Source: Lentzea californiensis (GTDB lineage Bacteria > Actinomycetota > Actinomycetes > Mycobacteriales > Pseudonocardiaceae). Taken from it: DNA of 64,000 nt. The notes beneath the pieces were generated by a model, which ran no database searches, was not told where the DNA came from, and saw only the letters and a list, made by a program, of their open reading frames with translations. Shown here in pieces: positions 49,649 through 57,511 of the stretch. The stretch spans positions 496,001-560,000 of the forward strand of contig NZ_JANBBE010000001.1 in the NCBI RefSeq assembly GCF_024648825.1, in the 5' to 3' direction. The first letter of the stretch is position 1. Each line of letters opens with the position of its first letter. A program made the position numbers and the translations under genes.

Positions 49649-50812
49649 GTGCGGGTACCAGCGCTAGTTCCCCGGTTGCAGCCGTTCACGTCGACCATCT
49701 TCGCGGAGATGACGGCGCTGGCCGTGCGGCACGACGCCGTCAACCTCGGTCAGGGCTTCCCCGACACCGATGGTCCTTCGTCGATGCTGCAGGCCGCCCA
49801 GTCGGCGATCGCGTCGGGGGTGAACCAGTACCCGCCCGGGCCGGGCATGCCGGTGCTGCGCCGCGCCGTCGCCGCCCACCGCTCGCGGTACGGCCTGTCC
49901 TACGACCCGGACACCGAGGTCCTGGTGACGGTCGGTGCCACCGAGGCGATCGCGGCCTCGTTGCTGGCGCTGGTCGAAGCCGGTGACGAGGTGATCCTGA
50001 TCGAGCCGTACTACGACTCGTACGCCGCCTCCGTGGCCTTGGCAGGCGCTACTCGGGTGACCGTGGGCCTGCGCGAGGACGCTTCCGGCCGGTTGGCGCT
50101 GGACGTCGACGCCCTGCGTGCGGCCGTGACGCCGCGGACTCGGGCCATCCTGGTCAACACGCCGCACAACCCGACCGGCACGGTGTTCCGCTTGGAGGAG
50201 CTCCAAGCGATCGCGGCGCTGTGCGTGGAGCACGACCTGCTGGCCATCACGGACGAGGTCTACGAGCACCTGGTGTTCGACGGACTCGTCCACATCCCGC
50301 TGGCCTCGCTGCCGGGCATGGCGGCGCGGACGTTGTCGATCTCCGGCGCCGGCAAGACGTTCAACTGCACCGGCTGGAAGATCGGCTGGGTGTGCGGTCC
50401 GGCCGAACTGGTGTCGGCGGTGCGGGCGGCCAAGCAGTTCATGACCTTCGTCGGCGGTGCGCCGTTCCAGCCCGCTGTCGCGCACGCCCTGACCGCTGAG
50501 CTGGACTGGGTCACAGGGCTGCGGGACTCGCTGGCGTCCAAGCGCGCTCGTCTGGCCGAGGGTCTGCGCGCGGCCGGGTTCGAGGTGCGTTCGTCCGAGG
50601 GCACGTACTTCATCTGCGCTGATGTCCGGCCGTTGGGCTACACGGACGGTCTGGCGCTGTGCCGTGACCTGCCCGCCCGGATCGGCGTCGCGGCCGTGCC
50701 GGTGCAGGTGTTCACGGACCGGCCAGACCAGTGGAAGCACCTGATCCGGTTCGCGTTCTGCAAGCAGGACGCGGTGATCGACGAAGCCGTGGAGCGCCTC
50801 CACAAGCTGTAG
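49649..50812 (+). CDS. Class I/II PLP aminotransferase (DapC/kynurenine aminotransferase-like)
   Basis: A 387-residue fold-type I aminotransferase. VNLGQGFPDTDGPSSML and VNQYPPGPGMPVLRRAVA at the N-terminus, VTVGATEAI for phosphate, ILVNTPHNPTGTVF, ITDEVYEHLVF and the PLP lysine in SISGAGKTFNCTGWKIGW are all present. It belongs to the branch that includes Rv0858c (N-succinyldiaminopimelate aminotransferase) and kynurenine aminotransferases; the amino donor cannot be told from the sequence. The GTG start is followed by a normal family N-terminus. A hairpin made of two DnaA boxes begins at its last codon. Confidence 0.9.
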   Translation: MRVPALVPRLQPFTSTIFAEMTALAVRHDAVNLGQGFPDTDGPSSMLQAAQSAIASGVNQYPPGPGMPVLRRAVAAHRSRYGLSYDPDTEVLVTVGATEAIAASLLALVEAGDEVILIEPYYDSYAASVALAGATRVTVGLREDASGRLALDVDALRAAVTPRTRAILVNTPHNPTGTVFRLEELQAIAALCVEHDLLAITDEVYEHLVFDGLVHIPLASLPGMAARTLSISGAGKTFNCTGWKIGWVCGPAELVSAVRAAKQFMTFVGGAPFQPAVAHALTAELDWVTGLRDSLASKRARLAEGLRAAGFEVRSSEGTYFICADVRPLGYTDGLALCRDLPARIGVAAVPVQVFTDRPDQWKHLIRFAFCKQDAVIDEAVERLHKL

Positions 50813-50855
50813 TTGTCCACAGGTGTGGATGAGTTTCTCCACAACTGTGGACAAC
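50812..50855. promoter_or_regulatory. Inverted pair of consensus DnaA boxes
   Basis: TTGTCCACA at 50813-50821 and its complement at 50846-50854 match the actinobacterial DnaA box. They face each other 24 bp apart with inner complementarity (GTGGA/TCCAC), in the gap before the sigma gene. A third copy lies at 51461. The same dyad could serve as terminator of the aminotransferase gene. Confidence 0.6.
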
Positions 50856-50908
50856 CCACTTTCGGGTGAGGTGGGGAGCCGCGGCAACGGAGTTCGACTC
50901 CAAATGGC

Positions 50909-51439
50909 ATGGACTCGAACAGTGAGGTTCTCGTCGCGTGGCGTTCCGGTCTCTCCGGCTGGGACGCCCTCGTCGACCGCTACTCCCGCCTGGTCTGGTC
51001 GGTGCCCAGATCGTTCCGCCTGAGCCAGACCGATGCCGCCGACGTCTACCAGTGCACCTGGCTCTGCCTGGCCGAACACCTCACCCGCCTCCGAGAACCG
51101 GACCACCTGGCGACCTGGCTGGTCCGTACCGCCACGCGCCAGTCGATAGCGGTCCTGCGCACGCGGGGCCGTGAGGTCTCCTACGACCTCTGGGAGCCGG
51201 CGTCCGTGATGCCGAGCCCCGACGAGGTCGCGATCACCCACGATCGGCAGCGCCGGCTGTGGTCCGCGCTGATGACCTTGAACGAGCGGTGCCAGCGGCT
51301 GCTGAGGATCGCTGCCCACAGCCCTGAACTGAGTTATGCACAGCTTGCGGACGCCCTGGGGATGAACCTGGGGAGCGTTGGTTCCACGCGCAGCCGTTGC
51401 CTCGCTGACCTGCGGCGGAAGGTGGGGGACCTGCGGTGA
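50909..51439 (+). CDS. Small sigma-70 family factor
   Basis: A 176-residue ECF-size sigma factor. Region 2 (about 15-85) reads WDALVDRYSRLVWSVPRSFRL, DAADVYQCTWLCLAEHL and LATWLVRTATRQSIAVLR. Region 4 (about 118-172) reads LNERCQRLLRIAAHSPELSYAQLADALGM (in part) and GSVGSTRSRCLADLRRK. No anti-sigma gene of the classical type is adjacent. Instead a small beta-rich protein and a TPR-CHAT protease follow on the same strand. It should direct RNA polymerase to a small regulon, perhaps including its own operon. Confidence 0.88.
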   Translation: MDSNSEVLVAWRSGLSGWDALVDRYSRLVWSVPRSFRLSQTDAADVYQCTWLCLAEHLTRLREPDHLATWLVRTATRQSIAVLRTRGREVSYDLWEPASVMPSPDEVAITHDRQRRLWSALMTLNERCQRLLRIAAHSPELSYAQLADALGMNLGSVGSTRSRCLADLRRKVGDLR

Positions 51440-51460
51440 GCGACGCCCCGCCCCGGCAAG

Positions 51461-51469
51461 TTGTCCACA
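51461..51469 (+). promoter_or_regulatory. Consensus DnaA box
   Basis: TTGTCCACA, identical to the actinobacterial DnaA consensus, lies in the 55-bp gap between the sigma gene and the small-protein gene. Third copy within 660 bp. Confidence 0.5.
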
Positions 51470-51494
51470 GCCTGCTCGACTCAGGAGGTGCGCG

Positions 51495-51854
51495 ATGAGG
51501 GATTCGCTGCTCGACGAGATCGCCGACCTGTTCAGTTCGGACACCCCGCCACCTGCCCTCGCGCCGCGTCCGACGGGCCTCGAACCGATGGCCCCTGTGG
51601 ATGAACCGGTCCGCGGCCCGTCCCGCCAGCTCGTGTTCCACCTCGGCACCGGCCGGCTGCACCTGCAGCTCGACCCCGGTCATCTCACCGGCGTGCTGGA
51701 CGACAGCGGCCTCACCGTCGAGATCCACTCCCCGTCCGCCGTCCAGGCACTGCGGCCCGATCCCGAGGGCTGGTTCCGCGCGACCGTCAGGCCGGGCCCG
51801 GTGTGCGTGACAGTGCCCGCCCTGGGCCTCACGACCGGCTGGTTCGTCGCGTGA
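51495..51854 (+). CDS. Small beta-rich protein between sigma factor and CHAT protease
   Basis: A 119-residue protein. The first 25 residues include an amphipathic helix (SLLDEIADLF), then a Pro-rich linker (about 20-42) and a C-terminal beta domain (about 45-119: RQLVFHLGTGRLHLQLD, LTGVLDDSGLTVEIH, RATVRPGPVCVTVPALG) that resembles transthyretin-like or carboxypeptidase-regulatory folds. It has no signal peptide. The ATG has AGGAGG at ideal spacing and the stop overlaps the CHAT start in GTGA. By position it could be the protease substrate or a sigma partner. No family is recognised with certainty. Confidence 0.75.
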   Translation: MRDSLLDEIADLFSSDTPPPALAPRPTGLEPMAPVDEPVRGPSRQLVFHLGTGRLHLQLDPGHLTGVLDDSGLTVEIHSPSAVQALRPDPEGWFRATVRPGPVCVTVPALGLTTGWFVA

Positions 51855-53947
51855 GCGCCAGCGCCGATCCGCGAGCCACCATCGCGGCGACCGAGGTCCG
51901 TGGCACCAAAGCGCAGCGTGCCGACGCCTTGCACGACCTCAGCGTCGCCCATGTCGAACTCGGCCACCTCGACGTCGCCGCGCGGTTCGCCCGGCGTGGG
52001 CTGCGGCTCAGCGGCGAGGCGCGGTTCCACCTCACGCTCGCGTGGATCGAGCTGGACCGGGGCCGCCGCAGGCAGAGCCTGCAGCACCTCGACCTCGCGA
52101 CACCACGGCTGCGCGGCAGGGAGCTGGCTCGGGCCAGGTGCCTGCGGGGGCTGCACCTCTGCCAGGACGCCGAACCGCGGCTGGCGATCGCCGAACTCAC
52201 GGCGGTCATCCGGGAGCTGCGCCGGTACGGCGACGAGAGGTGGCTGGCCAACGCGCTGATCGGACGCGGGATCGCCCGCTGCCACGCGACCAGGCTGACG
52301 TCCGCCGAGGCCGACTTCAGGGCGGCGGAGACGGTGCTGCGGGCGCTGGGTGAGCCGGGAAGGGCGGCGATGTGCCTGCACAACAGGGGATTCGTCGCGA
52401 TGCTCGCCGGCGACCTGCCGCTGGCCCTGCGCAGGTACGAGGAGGCCGCGAAGGCCGGTCTCGACTCGGCGAGCCGGCCGGAGGCGCTCGTCGACAGGGC
52501 CGAGGCGCTGCTCGCGGCGGGGCTGACGGCGGACGCGCGACGGGTGCTGGCGCCCGCGATGGAGCTGCTGCGGCGGTGCGATCGGCACGTGCCCGAGCTG
52601 GCGGTGCTGAGCGCGCGCTGTGCGTTGCGCGACGGCGATCCCGCTCCCGCGATCCGGCTCGGCGGCACGGACGCCGAGTTCATGCTGGCGGCCGGGAAGC
52701 TCGACGCCGTTGCGGCGCAACGGTTTCGCGGACCTGCCCAGACGCGGGCGCTCGGGTGGCTCGCGCAGGCGCGGCGGTCTGATCGGCGGGGTGCGCTGGC
52801 CGCGTGCCGGGCGGGTGTGAAGGTGCTCGACGAGCACCACGGCGACTGGCCGCGACGCGAGCTGACGGGGCACGCGCTCGGCCTCGCCAGGACAGCTCGC
52901 GAAGTGCTGCACTGGTCAGAGCACCACCGGACGTCGATTCCCCTGCCTCCCAATGATCCTGGGCTCGCCCAAGCCCTCACCGACCTTCGGCGGGCGAAGG
53001 CGTTCGGACTGCCGCCGGAGGCGTTGGAGCGGAACGTTCGACGGCTGACCCTCGCTTCCAGGAGAAGCGTGAGCGCGAGCACCGCGCCGACGGGACTACC
53101 CCTGGTCAGCTTCATCTTCCACGAAGGACAGATGAAGGCCGTCACGCTCGTCGACGGGCGTGCCCGGATGCGCGTGGTCCCCGACCCCGCGGAACTCGTC
53201 CGCACCGCGAAGCTCGCACTGCGGGCCGGGCGCGCCGTCACCACCGACCTGCTGCCGGACGCGGAGGAGGTGGTCGTCATCCCGGACGGGGTGCTCACCG
53301 AGATGCCGTGGGCGGCGCTGGGCCGCCGCGTTCACGTCATTCCGTCGTTGAGCCGGTGGAGGCCGTCCGACCGCGGCGGCCACCGGCTCTGGGTCACCGG
53401 CCCCGGGCTGTCCCACGACGAAGTGCCCACGCTGCAACGAGAACACGGCGGCACCGTCGTGGAGTCCACTGTGGAATCAACTCTGGCGCAGCTGAACGGT
53501 GCCGGGATCGTGCACATCGCGGCGCACGGGCACGTCCACCCGGACAACCCGCTGTTCTCCCACCTGGACCTGCTGGACGGCCCGCTCTACGGCTACGACG
53601 TGGCGAGGATCGAGCACCCGCCCGAGATCGTCGTCCTGTCGGCCTGCGAGTCCGGTCTCGCCCGCGCGTTCCTCGACGCCGGCACCAGAGCGGTGATCGC
53701 GAGCGTGCTGCCGGTGCCCGACGCGCGGGTCGGTGCGGCCATGGCCGAGGTCCACCGGCTCGCCGACCACCCCGCGGAAGCCGCACGGGCCGTCGCCCAC
53801 CTGGGCTTCAGCTGCTACGGCACCGGTACGAGGGTGGCGGCGTGCAGGGCGGCGGCGAACGACGTACCGGTGCAGAGCAGCTGGGAGTCTCCGACCGTGG
53901 CCGGCACGTCGACCCCGGACGCGACGACGTCCACCCAGGGCCCATGA
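51851..53947 (+). CDS. TPR-CHAT caspase-like protease
   Basis: A 698-residue protein. Residues 1-360 form TPR-like helical repeats (DALHDLSVAHVELGHLDVAARFAR, AAMCLHNRGFVAMLAGDLPLALRRY in part). Residues about 420-670 form a CHAT domain, a relative of caspases and separase. The catalytic His559 is in IVHIAAHGHVH and Cys599 in IVVLSACESGL; PDGVLTEMPWAAL is the usual upstream block. The tail (about 655-698) is Ala/Ser/Thr-rich and is encoded opposite the end of the subtilase-like gene (133-bp overlap). CHAT proteases act as triggered effectors. The GTG start is coupled to the small-protein gene. Confidence 0.88.
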   Translation: MSASADPRATIAATEVRGTKAQRADALHDLSVAHVELGHLDVAARFARRGLRLSGEARFHLTLAWIELDRGRRRQSLQHLDLATPRLRGRELARARCLRGLHLCQDAEPRLAIAELTAVIRELRRYGDERWLANALIGRGIARCHATRLTSAEADFRAAETVLRALGEPGRAAMCLHNRGFVAMLAGDLPLALRRYEEAAKAGLDSASRPEALVDRAEALLAAGLTADARRVLAPAMELLRRCDRHVPELAVLSARCALRDGDPAPAIRLGGTDAEFMLAAGKLDAVAAQRFRGPAQTRALGWLAQARRSDRRGALAACRAGVKVLDEHHGDWPRRELTGHALGLARTAREVLHWSEHHRTSIPLPPNDPGLAQALTDLRRAKAFGLPPEALERNVRRLTLASRRSVSASTAPTGLPLVSFIFHEGQMKAVTLVDGRARMRVVPDPAELVRTAKLALRAGRAVTTDLLPDAEEVVVIPDGVLTEMPWAALGRRVHVIPSLSRWRPSDRGGHRLWVTGPGLSHDEVPTLQREHGGTVVESTVESTLAQLNGAGIVHIAAHGHVHPDNPLFSHLDLLDGPLYGYDVARIEHPPEIVVLSACESGLARAFLDAGTRAVIASVLPVPDARVGAAMAEVHRLADHPAEAARAVAHLGFSCYGTGTRVAACRAAANDVPVQSSWESPTVAGTSTPDATTSTQGP

Positions 53948-54729
53948 CCGGAGAAGGCGGCCAAGGCACCCACCGCCGTCACCGAGGGCAGAGCGGCGGG
54001 CCACCACGGTCGTTCGGAACCGCCGTTGCCCGCGGCGGCCACCACGTTGCCGCCGCAGCCGGCCAGGACCGGCGGGCACAGGTCGTCGAACGAGTAGGTG
54101 CCGGACGCGACCAGCACCACCGGCAGGTCGCGGGTGGCGCGCAACGCGGCGGCGAGGGTGAGGTCGTCGCCGAAGCCCGAGGCGCCCAGGACGGGGAACG
54201 GGCGCACCGAGGCGCCGTGGTGCCGGAGGACGCCGGCGACCAACGCGCCGTGCGGGGCTTCGAGTGGGGTGTCGAGCAACGCGACCGTGCACTCGCCCAG
54301 CAGGTCCGGGAAGCGCTCCCCGATCACCGGCCGGGAGGTGCCGATCATGATCGGGCAGGCGAGGTGGACGTGGTTCGGGGTGGCGCCCACCTCGGCGGCC
54401 ACCTCGGCGACGCGCGCTCGTTCGGAGGCTTTCAAGTGCATGCGGATGGCACCCGAAGCGATCTCCTCGTGCGAATAGACGCCCCGCAAGCGCTTGCGGA
54501 CAGTGGGTGCGTCCACTGGCAGGACGATCAGTTCCCCCGAACGGAGCAAGCACTCATTTGGACCCGCTGGATCGTGCACGACCACCGGACCGAGTGCGGC
54601 AGAGGCGTGACCGACCAGCTCAGAGAGGCTGTTGACCTGCTTGGGCGCGTCCACATCGGACACCATCCCGCGCCGCGACACGGTCCACAGGGGACCGACG
54701 CGCGATGTCACTCGATCCGATGACGACAC
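53815..54729 (-). CDS. Compact subtilase (S8)-like protease without signal peptide
   Basis: A 304-residue protein. The N-terminal 140 residues are not recognised. The C-terminal part has a condensed subtilase core: Asp153 in VALLDTPLE, His160 in APHGALVAGVLRHHG, oxyanion Asn235 in AAAGNGGS and Ser290 in CTGTSFAAALHAATL. Only six residues separate the Asp and His, against several tens in ordinary subtilases, so a loop and strand have been lost. It lacks a signal peptide and should act in the cytoplasm. GTG codons at 54729 or 54711 and ATG at 54666 are possible starts. It converges on the CHAT gene; the serine codon lies within the overlap. Confidence 0.7.
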   Translation of the reverse strand: MSSSDRVTSRVGPLWTVSRRGMVSDVDAPKQVNSLSELVGHASAALGPVVVHDPAGPNECLLRSGELIVLPVDAPTVRKRLRGVYSHEEIASGAIRMHLKASERARVAEVAAEVGATPNHVHLACPIMIGTSRPVIGERFPDLLGECTVALLDTPLEAPHGALVAGVLRHHGASVRPFPVLGASGFGDDLTLAAALRATRDLPVVLVASGTYSFDDLCPPVLAGCGGNVVAAAGNGGSERPWWPAALPSVTAVGALAAFSGHGPWVDVVASGVDVPATVGDSQLLCTGTSFAAALHAATLVPVP

Positions 54730-54909
54730 AGACGGTGTTCATGCCTGATCAGGGCAACACGGACAGCCGCACGAGACCGCCCTTCCGGGTGTTTCGGGCT
54801 GAGGTGGTTCGCAAAGTCACTCACCGGTGCTAGACATAGCTCTACGTCGACCTCCGACGGCGCTGTGTGCGTTGAGGGTGACCCGAAACGGTGGACGGGT
54901 GGTGATCCT

Positions 54910-55716
54910 GTGGCAGGTGGTGGAGCTGGCGCACTGCTGCTGCGGGCTGCTGCCCTCGGCGGGCTCACCGCCGCCGCCTGGCTGCTGAGCGGCACCACCG
55001 CGTCCGCCAGTCCCGAGGAACCCCCGGCCGTCGAGATAGCAGTCGAGACCGCTGCCGAAGTTCCGCAGTTGCTCGAGGACCCGGCCGGGTGGGCGGAGGC
55101 CTTCACCGCGTCGTTGGCCGAGAAGCAGCCGCCGGAGAAGTTCGTCCCGCCGCCGGTTCTGCCGCCGGTCCTGACGAAGCCGGAAGAAGAAGAGCCGCAG
55201 GAAGAGCCCGACGAGGGCCCGGTCCTCGACTTCACCGGCGGTTCGAGCAGCAACTCGCGCTCGGGCACCATCTCGAACGTGGCACCGCCCGAGGTCATCG
55301 AGGCCAAGGCCAAGGTCCGCGCTGCCAAGATCGCCGCGAGGCTCGCCGCCGAACTCCCGCCGCCGCCTCCTCCTCCGCCACCCGCACCGATCTCGGTGGC
55401 GAAGCAGGCCGTGCAGCTCCTGCCCGACCTTCCGGTGCCCGCTCCCGTGAAGGCGGAACCCGCGCCGGCGAACGACTACAACTGGTCGGCTCCCGGTCCG
55501 GACGCCCCGCTGCCCGCACCGCAGCAGGCCCCCGTGGTCACGACGGTCTCCACGTCGTCCGGCCACACCGACAACTCCGGCGGCACGCGCGGCGTGCTCG
55601 CCGTTCTGACGTCGCACAACTCGCTCTTCCCGCCCTCCACGTGGTCGGTCGAGGAGCGTCGCGACGGCACTGAGCCCGGCAGCATTCCGGGTCTGCCCAG
55701 CACGTCACCCGACTGA
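54910..55716 (+). CDS. Secreted proline-rich protein, unknown function
   Basis: A 268-residue protein. The N-terminal hydrophobic segment GALLLRAAALGGLTAAAWLL, followed by SGTTASASPEE, looks like a signal peptide. The rest is low complexity: PPPVLPPVLTKPEEEEPQEE, an Ala/Lys helix (IEAKAKVRAAKIAARLAAEL), a run of ten prolines and a Ser/Thr-rich end (TVSTSSGHTDNSGGT). No catalytic motif is seen. It may span the cell wall. GTG 54910 is used because it opens just before the signal peptide. GTG 54865 is the longest frame. Confidence 0.6.
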   Translation: MAGGGAGALLLRAAALGGLTAAAWLLSGTTASASPEEPPAVEIAVETAAEVPQLLEDPAGWAEAFTASLAEKQPPEKFVPPPVLPPVLTKPEEEEPQEEPDEGPVLDFTGGSSSNSRSGTISNVAPPEVIEAKAKVRAAKIAARLAAELPPPPPPPPPAPISVAKQAVQLLPDLPVPAPVKAEPAPANDYNWSAPGPDAPLPAPQQAPVVTTVSTSSGHTDNSGGTRGVLAVLTSHNSLFPPSTWSVEERRDGTEPGSIPGLPSTSPD

Positions 55717-55826
55717 GTCCGACAGGACCAGTCTGCCCTCTGCGCGATTTGTGACCGTCTCGTGCCGTCGCGCCAGTAACTCCTTCTGTCATTTCCCGTT
55801 GTACGCAAGGAACCCCCAGTCTTCCT

Positions 55827-56009
55827 GACCTGCCAACCGCGCCCTGGCAGGTCGGGTCTGGTCCGAGTGCCGCGCTGCCCCCGCAGTCTCGGACCACACG
55901 GGAAACCTGCGGACGGGGAACGCCAATCCCTGGGACGTTCCCCTCCGCAGGCCTCTCGTTTGCAAGTTCGTCGGCCCGGTCTCCCCCGCTGCGGGAGACC
56001 GGGCCGACG
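55827..56009. ncRNA. Run of four strong hairpins, candidate structured RNA
   Basis: The 297-bp space between the proline-rich gene and the MocR gene holds four hairpins in a row. They are 55827-55853 (9-bp stem GACCTGCCA), 55859-55896 (9-bp stem TGGTCCGAG with a C-rich loop), 55906-55951 (16-bp stem with one bulge) and 55969-56009 (perfect 17-bp stem). The last is well placed as terminator for the MocR gene and for any plus-strand RNA. C runs occur in or beside several loops. No open frame is convincing. A small RNA on the plus strand is possible but no promoter is clear. Confidence 0.45.
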
Positions 56010-56013
56010 TGTT

Positions 56014-57450
56014 TCACGCGACCGGCGTCGAGAGCTCGGCATCCGCCGGAAAGCCTGTACCTGCAACGGATGCAGCTACCACCCCCAAACGGCCTATCGC
56101 TTCCCGAAGCACTTCGGGTGACTGCGTGTACGGCACTCGGAGCATCTGCTCGCACCCTCCGTGCACGGCCCACCGGGGACCGGGCACGAGCCGCAGGCCG
56201 TGGTTCTGCGCCATCACGGCGATCCTGGTGCTGACCGGCGCGTCGAGGGTGCACCACAGGCCCAGTCCACCGGCCGGGACCTTGAAGCTCCACTGTGGAC
56301 AATGTTGCGCCAGCGCCTCCACCGCGACGTCACGCTGCGCGGCGAACTCCAGGCGCCGTTGCCGCAGGACCGGGTCCGGATCCCGCAGCAGGTCGGTCAG
56401 CACCAGCTGCTCGAACACCGGCGTGCCCAGGTCGATCGCCGCCCGCGTGGACGTCAGGCGGTGCACGATCTCCGCCGACGCCCGGATCCACCCGACGCGC
56501 AGCCCGCCCCAGTGCGACTTGCTCGCGGACCCCAGCGTCACCACCAGGTCCCCGCCGAACGCCGCCATCGGCAACGGCATCGGTGCGTCGGTCAGCGACA
56601 GCTCGACCAGCGTCTCGTCGACGACGACCGGCGTGTGCGCCTTCCGCAGCACGGCGACGAGCTTCTCCCGTCCGGCGGAGGGGAGCAGTAGTCCGGTCGG
56701 GTTCTGGAAGTCGGGGATGAGGTAGGCCAGCCGGGGCCCGACCTGCCGCAACGCCGCCTCGTAGGCGTCGGCGTCCCAGCCGTCGTACGTCATCGGCACC
56801 GGTACAGGGATCGCCGACGCCGCCCGCACCGCCTCCAGCGCGTTGGGATAGGTCGGCTGCTCGACCAGGACCCGGTCGCCAGGCCCGGCGAACAGCCGCA
56901 GCGTCAGCGCCCACGCGTGCTGAGCTCCCGACGTGACCACGATCTGGTCTGCGGAGGTCGGCAGTCCTCTCGCGGTGTACCGATCGGCGATCACCTGGCG
57001 CAACGCGGGCAGCCCGCGCTCGTGGTAGCCGTGCGATCCCAGGTGCTCGGGCATCTGGTCCATCGCCGCGACCATGGCCTGCCGCAGTCCGGGATGTGCC
57101 GGCGGCGCACACCGGGTCAGGTCGATCAACGTGTCGTCGCCACCCGTGATGCCGCCGCCGGCACCGACGGGACCGTTGATCCACGACCCGGCGCCGCGCC
57201 GCGACTCCACGACCCCCTCGGTGCGCAGCTGGTCCAGCGCGGCGGTGATGGTGGTGCGGCTCACTGGCAGCGCGTCGGTGAGCTCGCGTTCGGACGGCAG
57301 CCGCGTTCCGACGGGCAGCCGTCCGTCCGCTACCAGCAGTTTCAGCGCCGCGGCGAGGTCGGTGGACCCCTGCCGGACACCGCTACGACGCCACTCACCC
57401 AGCAGTCGGGCGAGCCGGGCACCGGAAATACGTCCACCTGGCGGGAGCAT
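56014..57450 (-). CDS. MocR-type GntR/aminotransferase regulator
   Basis: A 478-residue fusion regulator. The GntR winged helix (about 25-95) reads LKLLVADGRLPVGTRLPSERELTDAL and SRTTITAALDQLRTEGVVESRRGAGS (in part). The aminotransferase-fold sensor (about 115-478) keeps the PLP lysine in TLGSASKSHWGGLRVGW. MocR regulators bind PLP or amino compounds to control nearby genes. It is divergent from a YczE-type membrane protein gene, a pairing known across bacteria. The ATG at 57450 matches the usual N-terminus (GARLARLLGEWRR). Confidence 0.9.
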   Translation of the reverse strand: MLPPGGRISGARLARLLGEWRRSGVRQGSTDLAAALKLLVADGRLPVGTRLPSERELTDALPVSRTTITAALDQLRTEGVVESRRGAGSWINGPVGAGGGITGGDDTLIDLTRCAPPAHPGLRQAMVAAMDQMPEHLGSHGYHERGLPALRQVIADRYTARGLPTSADQIVVTSGAQHAWALTLRLFAGPGDRVLVEQPTYPNALEAVRAASAIPVPVPMTYDGWDADAYEAALRQVGPRLAYLIPDFQNPTGLLLPSAGREKLVAVLRKAHTPVVVDETLVELSLTDAPMPLPMAAFGGDLVVTLGSASKSHWGGLRVGWIRASAEIVHRLTSTRAAIDLGTPVFEQLVLTDLLRDPDPVLRQRRLEFAAQRDVAVEALAQHCPQWSFKVPAGGLGLWCTLDAPVSTRIAVMAQNHGLRLVPGPRWAVHGGCEQMLRVPYTQSPEVLREAIGRLGVVAASVAGTGFPADAELSTPVA

Positions 57451-57452
57451 GA

Positions 57453-57492
57453 AGCCAATTATCCCGAATTGGCTATGGATTACCAGGCCAAT
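57453..57492. promoter_or_regulatory. MocR operator candidate
   Basis: AGCCAATT (57453-57460) and AATTGGCT (57467-57474) form a perfect inverted repeat, with a third half-site GGCCAAT at 57486-57492. Sites with two or three half-repeats between divergent mocR and target genes fit known MocR operators. Confidence 0.6.
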
Positions 57493-57511
57493 CGCAGCGC
57501 AACATGGCCAC

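Noticed and set aside
50812-51469. DnaA box cluster as the chromosomal origin
   Set aside because: Only three boxes, no AT-rich unwinding element, and none of dnaA, dnaN, recF or parAB nearby.
50909-54729. A type III-E CRISPR (Craspase) locus
   Set aside because: There is a TPR-CHAT protease and a sigma factor but no gRAMP effector, no cas1/cas2 and no repeats; only the analogy is kept.
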